40,262 bases of DNA from JAHILA01 sp035528175 (GCA_035528175.1 DATKZC010000012.1:1-40262); one strand, 5' to 3'. Shown: positions 24,043-31,484, counted from the stretch's first letter. The notes: generated by a model from the sequence alone, not told the origin. Made by a program: numbers and translations.

Positions 24043-25215
24043 ATGAATACAAAAATAAAAAAAATCTTAATCATTATCATAATAATCCTGATTATTGCTT
24101 TAATCGGATTGCTGGTCTATAATTTTGTAATTAAAAAATCAACAACCCAAGAAAATGGAGGAGTCGGATTGCCCGAGGGTCAAGAAAATGAAGGAAATGG
24201 CGCAGCCGGAGAAGAAGAAATATCCCAACCTCGGCCAGAAGTAAGAATAAAAGCCATTAGCCAGGAACCAATATTTTCTCCGACCATTACCAGCGATAAA
24301 ACAAAAGTAGTTTACTATCTTCGTTCTAATGGCAATGTTTGGCAATCAAATTTCGATGGCTCTAATCTGTCGCAGACCTCAACTACAATATTGGAAAATC
24401 TGGTAAAAGTCATCTGGTCGCCTGACAAAAACAATGTAATCACCATTTTTCAGGACAATTTGGAAAATATCAGCAAATATTTTTACAGCTACGCCACCCA
24501 AAAGGCCCTGCCATTGGATAAATATATCAATTATATTGCCTGGTCTCCTGACAGCAGTAAAATTGCTTACCAATACCAAAATGATTTTACCGATAACAAC
24601 AATATCAGCACGGCTAATCCCGATGGCACGAGATACGCGACTCTTTTAAAAACACGGATGAAAAATTTGATTATTGAATGGCCAAAGGGCTCGGATATCT
24701 TCTTACGAGAAAAGCCATCCGGCATTGCCCAGAGCTCTCTATACTCGTTAAATACACTCTCTAAATCATTTAACAATATAATGCCAAACGTGTATGGCCT
24801 GAGCATAAAATGGTCTTACGAGGGAGATAAAATACTATATTCTAAAACAAATTCCAAAGGAGGAAATATCGGGATTTTTATTGCTGACAGAAATGGCGCA
24901 AATGAAAAATCAGCCAATGTTTCAACTTTGGCTGAAAAATGCGTGTGGTCGCAAGATACAAGATATATTTATTGCGCAATTCCCAAGAATATTGCTGATG
25001 CAAAAGTTTTGCCGGATGATTTTTACAAAGGAACATTTATTGGCAATGATGAATTCTATAAAATTAATACAGCAACCGGAGAAAAAACCAATATTCTGGA
25101 AGGAGAAAACCTAATTGAAGCCTATGATGCTGCTGATTTGCTTCTCTCTCCCCAGGAGAATTATCTATTCTTTATAAATAAAGAGAATGGACTGTTGTAT
25201 AGTATAAAATTATAA
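24043..25215 (+). CDS. Membrane-anchored WD40/TolB-like beta-propeller protein
   Basis: Last gene of the secretion/pilus locus. A membrane helix (about residues 6-28) and a Glu/Gly-rich linker are followed by about 300 residues with repeating propeller blades: VIWSPDKNNVI (about 125), YIAWSPDSSKIAYQ (about 163), SIKWSYEGDKILYSK (about 250), CVWSQDTRYIYCAI (about 305) and LLLSPQENYLFFI (about 362). The W-S-P-D turn and spacing near 45 residues are typical of TolB/WD40-like propellers, which act as protein-binding platforms. An outside location follows from the N-terminal anchor. A bidirectional terminator after it closes the locus. Confidence 0.82.
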   Translation: MNTKIKKILIIIIIILIIALIGLLVYNFVIKKSTTQENGGVGLPEGQENEGNGAAGEEEISQPRPEVRIKAISQEPIFSPTITSDKTKVVYYLRSNGNVWQSNFDGSNLSQTSTTILENLVKVIWSPDKNNVITIFQDNLENISKYFYSYATQKALPLDKYINYIAWSPDSSKIAYQYQNDFTDNNNISTANPDGTRYATLLKTRMKNLIIEWPKGSDIFLREKPSGIAQSSLYSLNTLSKSFNNIMPNVYGLSIKWSYEGDKILYSKTNSKGGNIGIFIADRNGANEKSANVSTLAEKCVWSQDTRYIYCAIPKNIADAKVLPDDFYKGTFIGNDEFYKINTATGEKTNILEGENLIEAYDAADLLLSPQENYLFFINKENGLLYSIKL

Positions 25216-25256
25216 TCCGATGTCAATCCACAAATTCTATACGAATAATACAAATC

Positions 25257-25291
25257 AAAAAAGAATCCCAATTTTATCGGGATTCTTTTTT
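25257..25291. terminator. Bidirectional intrinsic terminator
   Basis: AAAAAAGAATCCC and GGGATTCTTTTTT pair around a 9-nt loop (GAATCCC at 25263-25269, GGGATTC at 25279-25285). It ends the secretion locus on plus and the ligase operon on minus; the ligase stop codon lies in the loop. Confidence 0.9.
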
Positions 25292-26488
25292 GATTAATAC
25301 CATACAACCGATTATCAACCAGAATATTATTGATAAATCGTTTTTCCAATACGTAGTATCTACTAATCCATGCGCCAAAATATAAATCATTATAAGTAAT
25401 AATAATAACTGCCAACCTGCGGTTGATCGTCCGCAGGACGAAAAAAACCATATTAAAATTAATATAAATCCTACAAAACCCACAATTCCTGTTTGAAGCA
25501 AAAATGCCAAAAATACATTATGCGGCTGAGGCACGCCCCATTTAGGATAAGGAGGAAAATAATCCTCAAATGTCCCTGGTCCAATGCCTGTAATTGGATT
25601 TGTTTCAAATGATTCCCATGCTGTCTGCCAAATCACAAATCGCGCATCAAAGGATTTAAGCCCTTCTAATGATTCTATTTTTACTAATCCAAAAATAAAG
25701 ATAATCGCAAAAGCCAGAAAAATAATTCCCAAAGCCAATTTTATCTTCTTTTTTTGATAAAGATGGATAACTAGCCCAAAAACCAAAGCAGCCAGAATTC
25801 CAAGCAAAACGCCAAAGGATTTAGTAAAAAATAAAGTAACAACAAGAATCAAAAAAACAATTACTGAGAAGACCTTTCGCAGGCCGAGCCGCATGATTAA
25901 AGACGAAGCCGAGACAGAGGGCAGTGCCTCGCTAAGGCGCTGACCCGTGTCTTCGTGTAATTGTTTTTTTTGTGATGCACAAAAAAGGGATATAATCAAA
26001 GGAATAGACAAAGCCATTGCTAAAAAATTCGGCGAATTATAAATTCCCTGCAACCTTCCTTGATAATTAAAATTCCCCTGAATTAAATAAACCAGAGAAA
26101 TTATTGAAACTGTCAGTCCCGAATAAACTAGAGTTCTAAAAATATTTTTAATATCATCTTTTTTTATAATAGAAACAACCACAAAAAAGAATATCAGGGC
26201 ATCTATAAACCAGCTTTTCCAAATTCCTGCGCTTACTCTCAGGTCCCAGGAAAAAATAGTCGCCATACTTACCCCAACCATTAAAAGAACGATTCCCCAA
26301 ATCAGCAATCTCTCATGTTTTAAGGCTGCCCAGAGGCCCTTGTAGCCCTTATTTATCAACCAGAACGCAAATAGCCCATAAATCATCAATTCTAGCACAG
26401 TGGTCGGAATGCCGAGAATTTTCAATCTGATTAAATATAACGGGAGGCAGAAGATAATTAAATATATACCCCATTTTAAAATCTTCAT
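25274..26488 (-). CDS. O-antigen ligase family (Wzy/WaaL-like) membrane protein
   Basis: Polytopic enzyme that transfers or polymerises undecaprenyl-linked glycans. The 404-residue protein has about 10 hydrophobic segments and the family periplasmic loop with FDARFVIWQTAWESFETNP, ITGIGPGTFEDYF and QPHNVFLAFLLQTGIVGF; the arginine and histidine there are the usual catalytic candidates. Its stop lies in the terminator loop and its ATG overlaps the flippase stop (ATGA). Two GC-rich palindromes are embedded in frame: one encodes a 27-residue polar insert (CASQKKQLHEDTGQRLSEAL and onward, from about residue 170) and one encodes SSCGRSTAGW (about residue 360). Both fall in loops between membrane helices. 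Confidence 0.88.
   Translation of the reverse strand: MKILKWGIYLIIFCLPLYLIRLKILGIPTTVLELMIYGLFAFWLINKGYKGLWAALKHERLLIWGIVLLMVGVSMATIFSWDLRVSAGIWKSWFIDALIFFFVVVSIIKKDDIKNIFRTLVYSGLTVSIISLVYLIQGNFNYQGRLQGIYNSPNFLAMALSIPLIISLFCASQKKQLHEDTGQRLSEALPSVSASSLIMRLGLRKVFSVIVFLILVVTLFFTKSFGVLLGILAALVFGLVIHLYQKKKIKLALGIIFLAFAIIFIFGLVKIESLEGLKSFDARFVIWQTAWESFETNPITGIGPGTFEDYFPPYPKWGVPQPHNVFLAFLLQTGIVGFVGFILILIWFFSSCGRSTAGWQLLLLLIMIYILAHGLVDTTYWKNDLSIIFWLIIGCMVLIKKESR
25416..25437. repeat. Palindrome in the ligase gene (C-terminal loop)
   Basis: CCTGCGG (25416-25422) and CCGCAGG (25431-25437) form a perfect 7-bp stem around TTGATCGT. It encodes part of a polar loop between membrane helices. Confidence 0.6.
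25903..25956. repeat. Long imperfect palindrome in the ligase gene (central loop)
   Basis: ACGAA (25903) pairs with TTCGT (25952), GACA with TGTC, and GGGCAGTGCC with GGCGCTGACCC around loop TCGCTAA. The 50-nt unit is much richer in GC than the flanks, is read in frame and encodes a polar stretch. Its core CGCCTTAGCGAGG (minus strand) resembles CGCCTAGCGAGG at 29800. Confidence 0.65.
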
Positions 26489-27921
26489 ACTTCTTCTTTA
26501 ATCAATAATTGGACTTCTTCTTTTCTAATTCCTTTAATTAAATATAAAACCAGCAGATAGACAATCAATCCACCGCCGATTAGGATAAAAACATTACAAC
26601 TACTGAATAAATACAAAAATCCAGCCATAATTGCACCAGCAATAAGCGGTTTAATCACATTAAACTTCGGCAGATAATGGATTGTCTTATAGATTAAAAT
26701 CATCATCAGAATCGTGACTAAAAACTCGGTTGCCATAGTAGTTGCTGCAGCTCCCACATAACGGTATTTAGGAATATAGATAAGATTCAGGATAATATTA
26801 AAAATCATACCGATAAAATATATCCAAGCTCCGGCTTTCTGTCTGTTTAAAGCGATAATGCCATTACCGAAAAGATTACCCAAAAATATCAAGCCGATTG
26901 CAAAAGCCAAAACATTCAGCACTGGCGCTGAAGCGCTAAAATCCATACCTCCAATTAGAACCACTATTGGCAAGGAAAGCATTAATAATCCAATAATCAG
27001 TGGAATGATAAAAATAATCAATATGTCTGTAGCTTTTTGGAATATTTTTTTAAATTTTTCAGGATCAATAAAAGCGCTATTTGAGAGTAAGGGCATAATT
27101 AAACCCACAAACATTGCCGGAAAGAATATTAAACCTTCAAGAATCTTATAGGCAATGCCATAGATACCTACATCAGAAATCGGATTCGGAGAATGATTGT
27201 TTATTGCGGACAAGGAAAGAAAAATACTGTCGATTTTAAAATAAATCAGGGTAAGAACAATAGAAACAGCAATAGGCAAAGCTGATTTGATGATTTTCCT
27301 CCAATAAGAAAAATCAAAATCTAATGAGAATAGAACGTGCTTGCGGGCAAAAATAAAGAGTAAAATAAAATTAACAAAACACCCGCCGATTAGGGCAAAA
27401 ATAATACCGAACAGCCCCGAACTGATTTTTATAAACAAGATAATCAAACCCAACTGAGCAACTCTGCCCAGAATGTCTGCAACAGCCGATCGGTCTGTTT
27501 TAAGATATTTTTGAAAAATACCCATTAAAACCTGACCCATTGAAAGGAAGACAAAAGATACAGCAGCAATCAGCGTCCCATTCTTCATTTGCGAAGAATA
27601 AGGGAAAAACCAAATAATAATCGACGCTACAGCCATAAAGACCAACACCGCCACAAGCCGTATCGTAAAAATATTACTAGCAATTTTTTTCTCATCAGCA
27701 TCTGGCTTGGATATTTCTCTTACCATTAAAGAATAAAGTCCTAAATCAGCTATATTGTTAAAGGTATATAAAAAGGCCAAAATCAAGCTGTAATTGCCGA
27801 ATCCCTCAGCACCCAGGTATCTCGCAATTAAACCCAAATTAACCAAAGAAAGGGCAACGCCAATCAAGCGCGCCCCTGCGGAAATAACCGTATTATAGGC
27901 TATTTTTCGAACTATAGTCAT
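26485..27921 (-). CDS. Polysaccharide flippase (Wzx/MurJ-like MOP superfamily)
   Basis: Moves lipid-linked glycans across the membrane. The 478-residue protein has 12 to 14 hydrophobic segments; the opening RKIAYNTVISAGARLIGVAL, then LGLIARYLGAEGFGNYSL and LGLYSLMVREISKP, are typical of oligosaccharide flippases of the Wzx/RfbX type. It overlaps the ligase gene by ATGA, so flipping and ligation genes are co-expressed. Upstream, jag ends 4 nt before its ATG. Glycosyltransferase genes are not in the window. The match is to the flippase family; MurJ is less likely given the polysaccharide ligase partner. Confidence 0.9.
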   Translation of the reverse strand: MTIVRKIAYNTVISAGARLIGVALSLVNLGLIARYLGAEGFGNYSLILAFLYTFNNIADLGLYSLMVREISKPDADEKKIASNIFTIRLVAVLVFMAVASIIIWFFPYSSQMKNGTLIAAVSFVFLSMGQVLMGIFQKYLKTDRSAVADILGRVAQLGLIILFIKISSGLFGIIFALIGGCFVNFILLFIFARKHVLFSLDFDFSYWRKIIKSALPIAVSIVLTLIYFKIDSIFLSLSAINNHSPNPISDVGIYGIAYKILEGLIFFPAMFVGLIMPLLSNSAFIDPEKFKKIFQKATDILIIFIIPLIIGLLMLSLPIVVLIGGMDFSASAPVLNVLAFAIGLIFLGNLFGNGIIALNRQKAGAWIYFIGMIFNIILNLIYIPKYRYVGAAATTMATEFLVTILMMILIYKTIHYLPKFNVIKPLIAGAIMAGFLYLFSSCNVFILIGGGLIVYLLVLYLIKGIRKEEVQLLIKEEV

Positions 27922-27925
27922 ATCG

Positions 27926-28390
27926 CTAAGGATAAACCCTAATCATTACCCGCCTTTCTTGCTCTTGACCAATACTTTCAGTAGCAATATCGGGTTGCTC
28001 AGCTAACTTGAGATGAATAATTCTCCTTTCGTAAGCTGGCATGGGCTCAAGTATGATAGTTTTCCTGTTCCTTCTGACTTCTTTAGCTGTTTTCAGCGCC
28101 AAGTCAATCAATTCATTCTTTCTACCCTCTTTATAACCGTTAATATCTAAAACTAAAAACGATTGACCTAGTCCATGTTTTAAGACCAATAATCTAGTAA
28201 TATGCTGGACAGCATCTAGACCTTCACCATTTTCTTTGATAAATCTACCAGCATCTCTAGAATCTATACTAATACTAATGTCTATCATTTTTTTATCTTT
28301 TATGGTATCGTCTTTCTTAATAATAATTTCCAAAACATCTAACCCCATTGACTGAAAGAGTTTTTCAATTATCTTTTTTGTTTCTTCCAT
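27926..28390 (-). CDS. jag: Jag/KhpB-family RNA-binding protein (KH-R3H)
   Basis: Partner gene of yidC in most bacteria; KhpB binds RNA and affects cell elongation and division in Firmicutes. The 154-residue protein lacks the N-terminal Jag-N domain and consists of a KH domain (about 1-85, with SRDAGRFIKENGEGLDAVQHITRL replacing the usual GxxG by KENG) and an R3H domain (about 85-154, MPAYERRIIHLKLAEQPDIA and QEQERRVMIRVYP). ATG 28390 is chosen; a longer reading would run deep into yidC. It overlaps the yidC end by 26 nt. Confidence 0.9.
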   Translation of the reverse strand: MEETKKIIEKLFQSMGLDVLEIIIKKDDTIKDKKMIDISISIDSRDAGRFIKENGEGLDAVQHITRLLVLKHGLGQSFLVLDINGYKEGRKNELIDLALKTAKEVRRNRKTIILEPMPAYERRIIHLKLAEQPDIATESIGQEQERRVMIRVYP

Positions 28391-29066
28391 ATTTTTTATA
28401 TAAATAATAATCTTGCGCCAATCCCAGAACAGTGCTTGCTGTCCAGTAAAACGGCAGTCCGGCCGGAAAGTTCCAAGCAATAAAAACCGTCAACAGAGGA
28501 AACATATAGGTCATCTGGCGGCTCATATTTTTCTGCGTCTCTGCTGCTTTTTCCGACACTCCTGGTTGAGGAATTGAAGCTGTGCGTTTCATTGCTAACC
28601 TTGAAGCGAAAAACTGGGAAATGCCGGCAGTAATTGCTAAAACTGGGCTTCTTTTTGATAAATCCAGAAAACCCAAAAACAAAGGACTAATCAACCCATC
28701 TTTTGCGCTTAAAACGTTAATGAAAACTTTATAGAGGGCAATAAGAATAGGGAGCTGGATCAATAAAGGCAGACATCCCGAAAAGGGATTGATCTTGTTT
28801 TCTTTGTAAAATTTCATCAATTCCCTGCTTTGTTCTTCTTTGGATTTGTATTTGTTCTGAATCTCTTTTATCTTGTCTTTATGTAAAGCCATCTTCATCT
28901 GGGATTTGATAGATTTTTGCGACAAAGGGAAAAGAATAATCCTGATTAAAACTGTCAGAATTATAATAACAATTCCCAAATCGTGGCCGGGAATATTGTT
29001 ATATAAAAAAACCAAAAACTTAAAAATTGGTTCGTATAAAATCTGATTAAATAAATTTCCTAGCAT
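28365..29066 (-). CDS. yidC: YidC/Oxa1 membrane protein insertase
   Basis: Inserts proteins into the cytoplasmic membrane alone or with SecYEG. The 233-residue protein is the short Gram-positive-like type: first helix (about 30-55, LGIVIIILTVLIRIILFPLS, with the conserved groove arginine R42 nearby), coiled hairpin (IQNKYKSKEEQSRELMKFYKE), the signature NPFSGCLPLLIQLPILIALY (about 93-112) and three further helices including GLPFYWTASTVLGLAQDYYL. There is no large periplasmic domain and no lipoprotein cysteine. It overlaps yidD by 7 nt upstream and jag by 26 nt downstream. Confidence 0.95.
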   Translation of the reverse strand: MLGNLFNQILYEPIFKFLVFLYNNIPGHDLGIVIIILTVLIRIILFPLSQKSIKSQMKMALHKDKIKEIQNKYKSKEEQSRELMKFYKENKINPFSGCLPLLIQLPILIALYKVFINVLSAKDGLISPLFLGFLDLSKRSPVLAITAGISQFFASRLAMKRTASIPQPGVSEKAAETQKNMSRQMTYMFPLLTVFIAWNFPAGLPFYWTASTVLGLAQDYYLYKKYGRNKKDN

Positions 29067-29281
29067 AAATCTATTCCACCGCCATTAAAAGGGTTGCATC
29101 TTAAAATTCTCCCCACACCCTTAAGTAACCCCTTAACAACTCCATATTTCTCTATGGATTTAATACAATATTCTGAACAGGAAGGATAGAATCTGCAGCC
29201 ACACCTTGGATTAATTCTACCCCAAATCATGGAAAAGCTCTTTTGATATATTCTTATTATTTTTAGAATTAAATATTTCAT
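29060..29281 (-). CDS. yidD: Membrane protein insertion efficiency factor YidD
   Basis: Small membrane-associated protein that helps YidC-dependent insertion. The 73 residues match the family: IRIYQKSFSMIWG, CRFYPSCSEYCIKSIEKYG with its conserved cysteines, and ILRCNPFNGGGIDLC. It overlaps the rnpA 3' end by 65 nt and yidC by 7 nt, a very tight version of the usual rpmH-rnpA-yidD-yidC order. Confidence 0.96.
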   Translation of the reverse strand: MKYLILKIIRIYQKSFSMIWGRINPRCGCRFYPSCSEYCIKSIEKYGVVKGLLKGVGRILRCNPFNGGGIDLC

Positions 29282-29588
29282 TTATTTCTTTCTCTATTTC
29301 CCTAAATTTTTTATCAATAATTCCTGGTTTTACAACCACCAAAAAATCAAATCCCGGCTGATGTTTAAAAGCGATTTTTTTAAATATCTCTCTTAATTGC
29401 CTTTTTATCTTATTTCTTAAAACGGCTTTTTTGGATATTTTTGAACTAACGACAAAGGTGAAGCGATTGGTATTCAGGTTGTTTTTTGCGAACTTTAAAA
29501 AAATAAAATTCCCGGCCATATACGCGCCTTGCTTAAAAACTTTGTTAATATCGCTTTTTTTCCTTAAACGATTTTTAGAAGAAAGCAT
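29217..29588 (-). CDS. rnpA: Ribonuclease P protein component
   Basis: Protein subunit of RNase P, which cuts the 5' leader from tRNA precursors together with the RNA subunit. The 123 residues show the family order: NRLRKKSDINKVFKQG, RFTFVVSSKISKKAVLRNKI (with the central KISKKAVLRNKIKRQLRE helix) and FDFLVVVKPG. The start lies 5 nt after the rpmH stop. Its last 65 nt overlap yidD in another frame. Confidence 0.95.
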   Translation of the reverse strand: MLSSKNRLRKKSDINKVFKQGAYMAGNFIFLKFAKNNLNTNRFTFVVSSKISKKAVLRNKIKRQLREIFKKIAFKHQPGFDFLVVVKPGIIDKKFREIEKEINEIFNSKNNKNISKELFHDLG

Positions 29589-29593
29589 TTTGT

Positions 29594-29737
29594 TTATACG
29601 GTCAATTTTTTTCTGTTTTTCCCTCGTCTTCTGCTTATAATATTTTTCCCTGCATTAGTTCTCATTCTTGTTCTAAATCCATGGGACCTGCTTCTTTTTC
29701 TTTTTTTGGGCCTATATGTTAATCCTTGTTGTGCCAT
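29594..29737 (-). CDS. rpmH: 50S ribosomal protein L34
   Basis: A short gene of 47 codons. The translation starts MAQQGLTYRPKKRKRSRSHG and continues with FRTRMRTNAGKNIISRRRGK and ends KLTV. This is the complete L34 signature (YxPKKRKRxRxHGFRxRMxTxxGxxILxRRRxKGRxxL). L34 is a small basic protein of the large subunit. It heads the rpmH-rnpA-yidD-yidC-jag operon, divergent from dnaA as in many bacteria. The start lies 8 nt after a -10 box, with no ribosome binding site. Confidence 0.96.
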   Translation of the reverse strand: MAQQGLTYRPKKRKRSRSHGFRTRMRTNAGKNIISRRRGKNRKKLTV

Positions 29738-29745
29738 ATATTATA

Positions 29746-29774
29746 AGATTAACAATAAATAAAATATTGGTCAA
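29746..29774 (-). promoter_or_regulatory. Promoter of the rpmH operon
   Basis: On minus: TTGACC (29774-29769), 17-nt spacer, TAATCT (29751-29746); the rpmH ATG is 8 nt beyond. The -35 is supplied by the first GGTCAAACC repeat. Confidence 0.55.
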
Positions 29775-29817
29775 ACCAAGTCAGACTTGGTTAAACCCCG
29801 CCTAGCGAGGTCAAACC
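29769..29817. repeat. GGTCAAACC iteron-like repeat (three copies, 20-bp period)
   Basis: GGTCAAACC (29769), GGTTAAACC (29789) and GGTCAAACC (29809) are exactly 20 nt apart. The first 11-nt spacer AAGTCAGACTT is a palindrome and extends to CCAAGTC-A-GACTTGG (29776-29790). The second spacer CCGCCTAGCGA resembles the palindromes found in coding regions. Confidence 0.75.
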
Positions 29818-29818
29818 A

Positions 29819-29849
29819 CAATCCACAAATAATTCACACTTTATTCACA
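29819..29849 (+). other. Cluster of three DnaA-box-like sites upstream of dnaA
   Basis: CAATCCACA (29819), TAATTCACA (29830) and TTATTCACA (29841) are in the same orientation and exactly 11 nt apart. The third fits the TTWTNCACA consensus fully, the second with one mismatch, the first with two. They may serve dnaA autoregulation or the origin. Confidence 0.6.
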
Positions 29850-29888
29850 AAATTGGGTATTGCCCTTATTTTTGTTGAGTAATTTTTA

Positions 29889-29897
29889 TGATATAAT
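29889..29897 (+). promoter_or_regulatory. Extended -10 promoter of dnaA
   Basis: TGaTATAAT is a perfect extended -10 element. The ATG of dnaA follows 6 nt after it, so the transcript is probably leaderless. Confidence 0.65.
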
Positions 29898-29903
29898 ACA
29901 TAC

Positions 29904-31280
29904 ATGACCAACCACGAACTTTGGCAGACAGTGTTGAGCGAAATAGAGCTCTCAATCTCAAAAGCCAATTTTACTACATGGTTTAAAAACACAAATATAA
30001 TTTCTCAAAAAGACGGAGAAATTGTTGTTGGTGTACCAAATGGATTCACCAAAGAGTGGCTAGAGAATAAATATAATAAAATAATATTAAAAGCTTTAAG
30101 AGATGCTATTGGTAAAGTTAAAAGAGTCAACTATATAATTATTTCATCGGCTAAACCGGCTACTAAATCAAGAATGAGGCAGAAAGAAAAAAAGGACAAA
30201 AAACAAATTCTATTAAAAGAACAGATGGATATCCACGGATACAAGATAGATGAAAATACCAATCTAAATCCACGCTATAATTTTGATTCTTTTGTAGTCG
30301 CTTCTTTCAATGAACTTGCTTATGCTGCTTCCCAGTCAGTAATTAAGGATCTTGGCAATATTTACAACCCTTTATTTATCTATGGTGGCGTTGGTGTCGG
30401 CAAAACCCATCTTATTCAGGCTATTGGAAATGAAATTATAAAACTCGGTAACAAAAAAGTAAGTTATCTTTCTTCTGAAAAATTCAGCGCGGACTTAATC
30501 TCGTCAATTTCTGAAAGAAAAGTTGAACAATTTAAAGATAAATACAGAAAAGTTGACGTTCTAATTATTGATGATATCCAGTTTTTAGCCGGCAAAGAAA
30601 AAACTCAAGAAATATTCTTCCATGCTTTTAATAATCTATATGAAAAAAATAAACAAATCATCCTATCCAGCGACAGGCCGCCAAAAGCGATTGCCACACT
30701 AGAGGAAAGACTACGCTCACGCTTTGAAGGTGGAATGATAGCCGATATTGGCATACCAGAATTTGAAACCAGGCTTGTAATCTTAAAGAAAAAAGCCCAA
30801 AGCATGGGGGTAGAGTTGTCGGAAGAAGCATATGGTTATATTGCATCAAACATCCAAAAGAACGTCAGAGAACTAGAGGGAGCATTAAATAGGGTTATCG
30901 CTTTTATTAGATTAAATAATGTTATTCCAAACACAAAACAACTAATAAAAATCCTTAAAACCATTATCGCCAACCCGCAAAAAAGAACAAATTACAAAAA
31001 AATATCTGAAACAGTCGCCGATTTCTATGATATAAATATTAATGACTTAATAATCCGCAGTAGAAAAAAAGAAGTAGTTAAACCAAGACAAATAACAATG
31101 TATCTAATGCGCGAGGAATTAAAAAGCTCTTATCCTTTTATTGGCTCAAAATTGGGGGGTAGAGACCACACAACTGCAATTTATGCCTGCGAAAAAATAG
31201 AAAAGGAAATACAAAACAACACCGAACTGGAACAAGAATTAAACCTTATCAAGGAAAGATTATACAGCGAGTTAAAATAA
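29904..31280 (+). CDS. dnaA: Chromosomal replication initiator protein DnaA
   Basis: AAA+ protein that binds DnaA boxes and opens the origin. All four domains are present in 458 aa: domain I (1-80, LWQTVLSEIELSISKANFTTWF), basic linker (84-118), AAA+ domain III with Walker A GGVGVGKTHL (161-170), Walker B VDVLIIDDIQFL (217-228) and sensor LEERLRSRFEGG, and domain IV with the DNA-binding signature GGRDHTTAIYACEKI (about 415-429). The upstream region carries DnaA-like boxes, suggesting autoregulation. There is no ribosome binding site; the -10 box is 6 nt before the ATG. Confidence 0.98.
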   Translation: MTNHELWQTVLSEIELSISKANFTTWFKNTNIISQKDGEIVVGVPNGFTKEWLENKYNKIILKALRDAIGKVKRVNYIIISSAKPATKSRMRQKEKKDKKQILLKEQMDIHGYKIDENTNLNPRYNFDSFVVASFNELAYAASQSVIKDLGNIYNPLFIYGGVGVGKTHLIQAIGNEIIKLGNKKVSYLSSEKFSADLISSISERKVEQFKDKYRKVDVLIIDDIQFLAGKEKTQEIFFHAFNNLYEKNKQIILSSDRPPKAIATLEERLRSRFEGGMIADIGIPEFETRLVILKKKAQSMGVELSEEAYGYIASNIQKNVRELEGALNRVIAFIRLNNVIPNTKQLIKILKTIIANPQKRTNYKKISETVADFYDININDLIIRSRKKEVVKPRQITMYLMREELKSSYPFIGSKLGGRDHTTAIYACEKIEKEIQNNTELEQELNLIKERLYSELK

Positions 31281-31484
31281 CAAACTGTTAATTATTATAG
31301 AATAAAATCTGGATAGCTTAAAAAATGAAAAATTTATACCACAGTTTTAAAACATATTTTAAAGTCGTTATCCATTAATTTTCCACAATAAATTCATAAA
31401 ATTTAATCCTAAAAATTGATTTATCCCCTAAAATATGGTTTCTAATAATAATAAACGTTTTAATTAATTAATTAAATTATTAAT
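31281..31484 (+). other. Probable oriC (dnaA-dnaN intergenic region)
   Basis: A 204-bp AT-rich gap without a gene. It holds TTTTCCACA (31379-31387), which fits the TTWTNCACA DnaA-box consensus, degenerate boxes TTATCCATT (31369) and TTTATCCCC (31420), then a run TAATAATAATAA and an ATTAATTAATTAA stretch just before dnaN. Box, TAA-trinucleotide run and AT-rich stretch follow the order of a DnaA-trio unwinding element. Location between dnaA and dnaN is the classical origin site. Confidence 0.6.

Noticed and set aside
29769..29817. CRISPR array
   Set aside because: Repeat units are only 9 nt with 11-nt spacers and three copies; there are no cas genes in the window.
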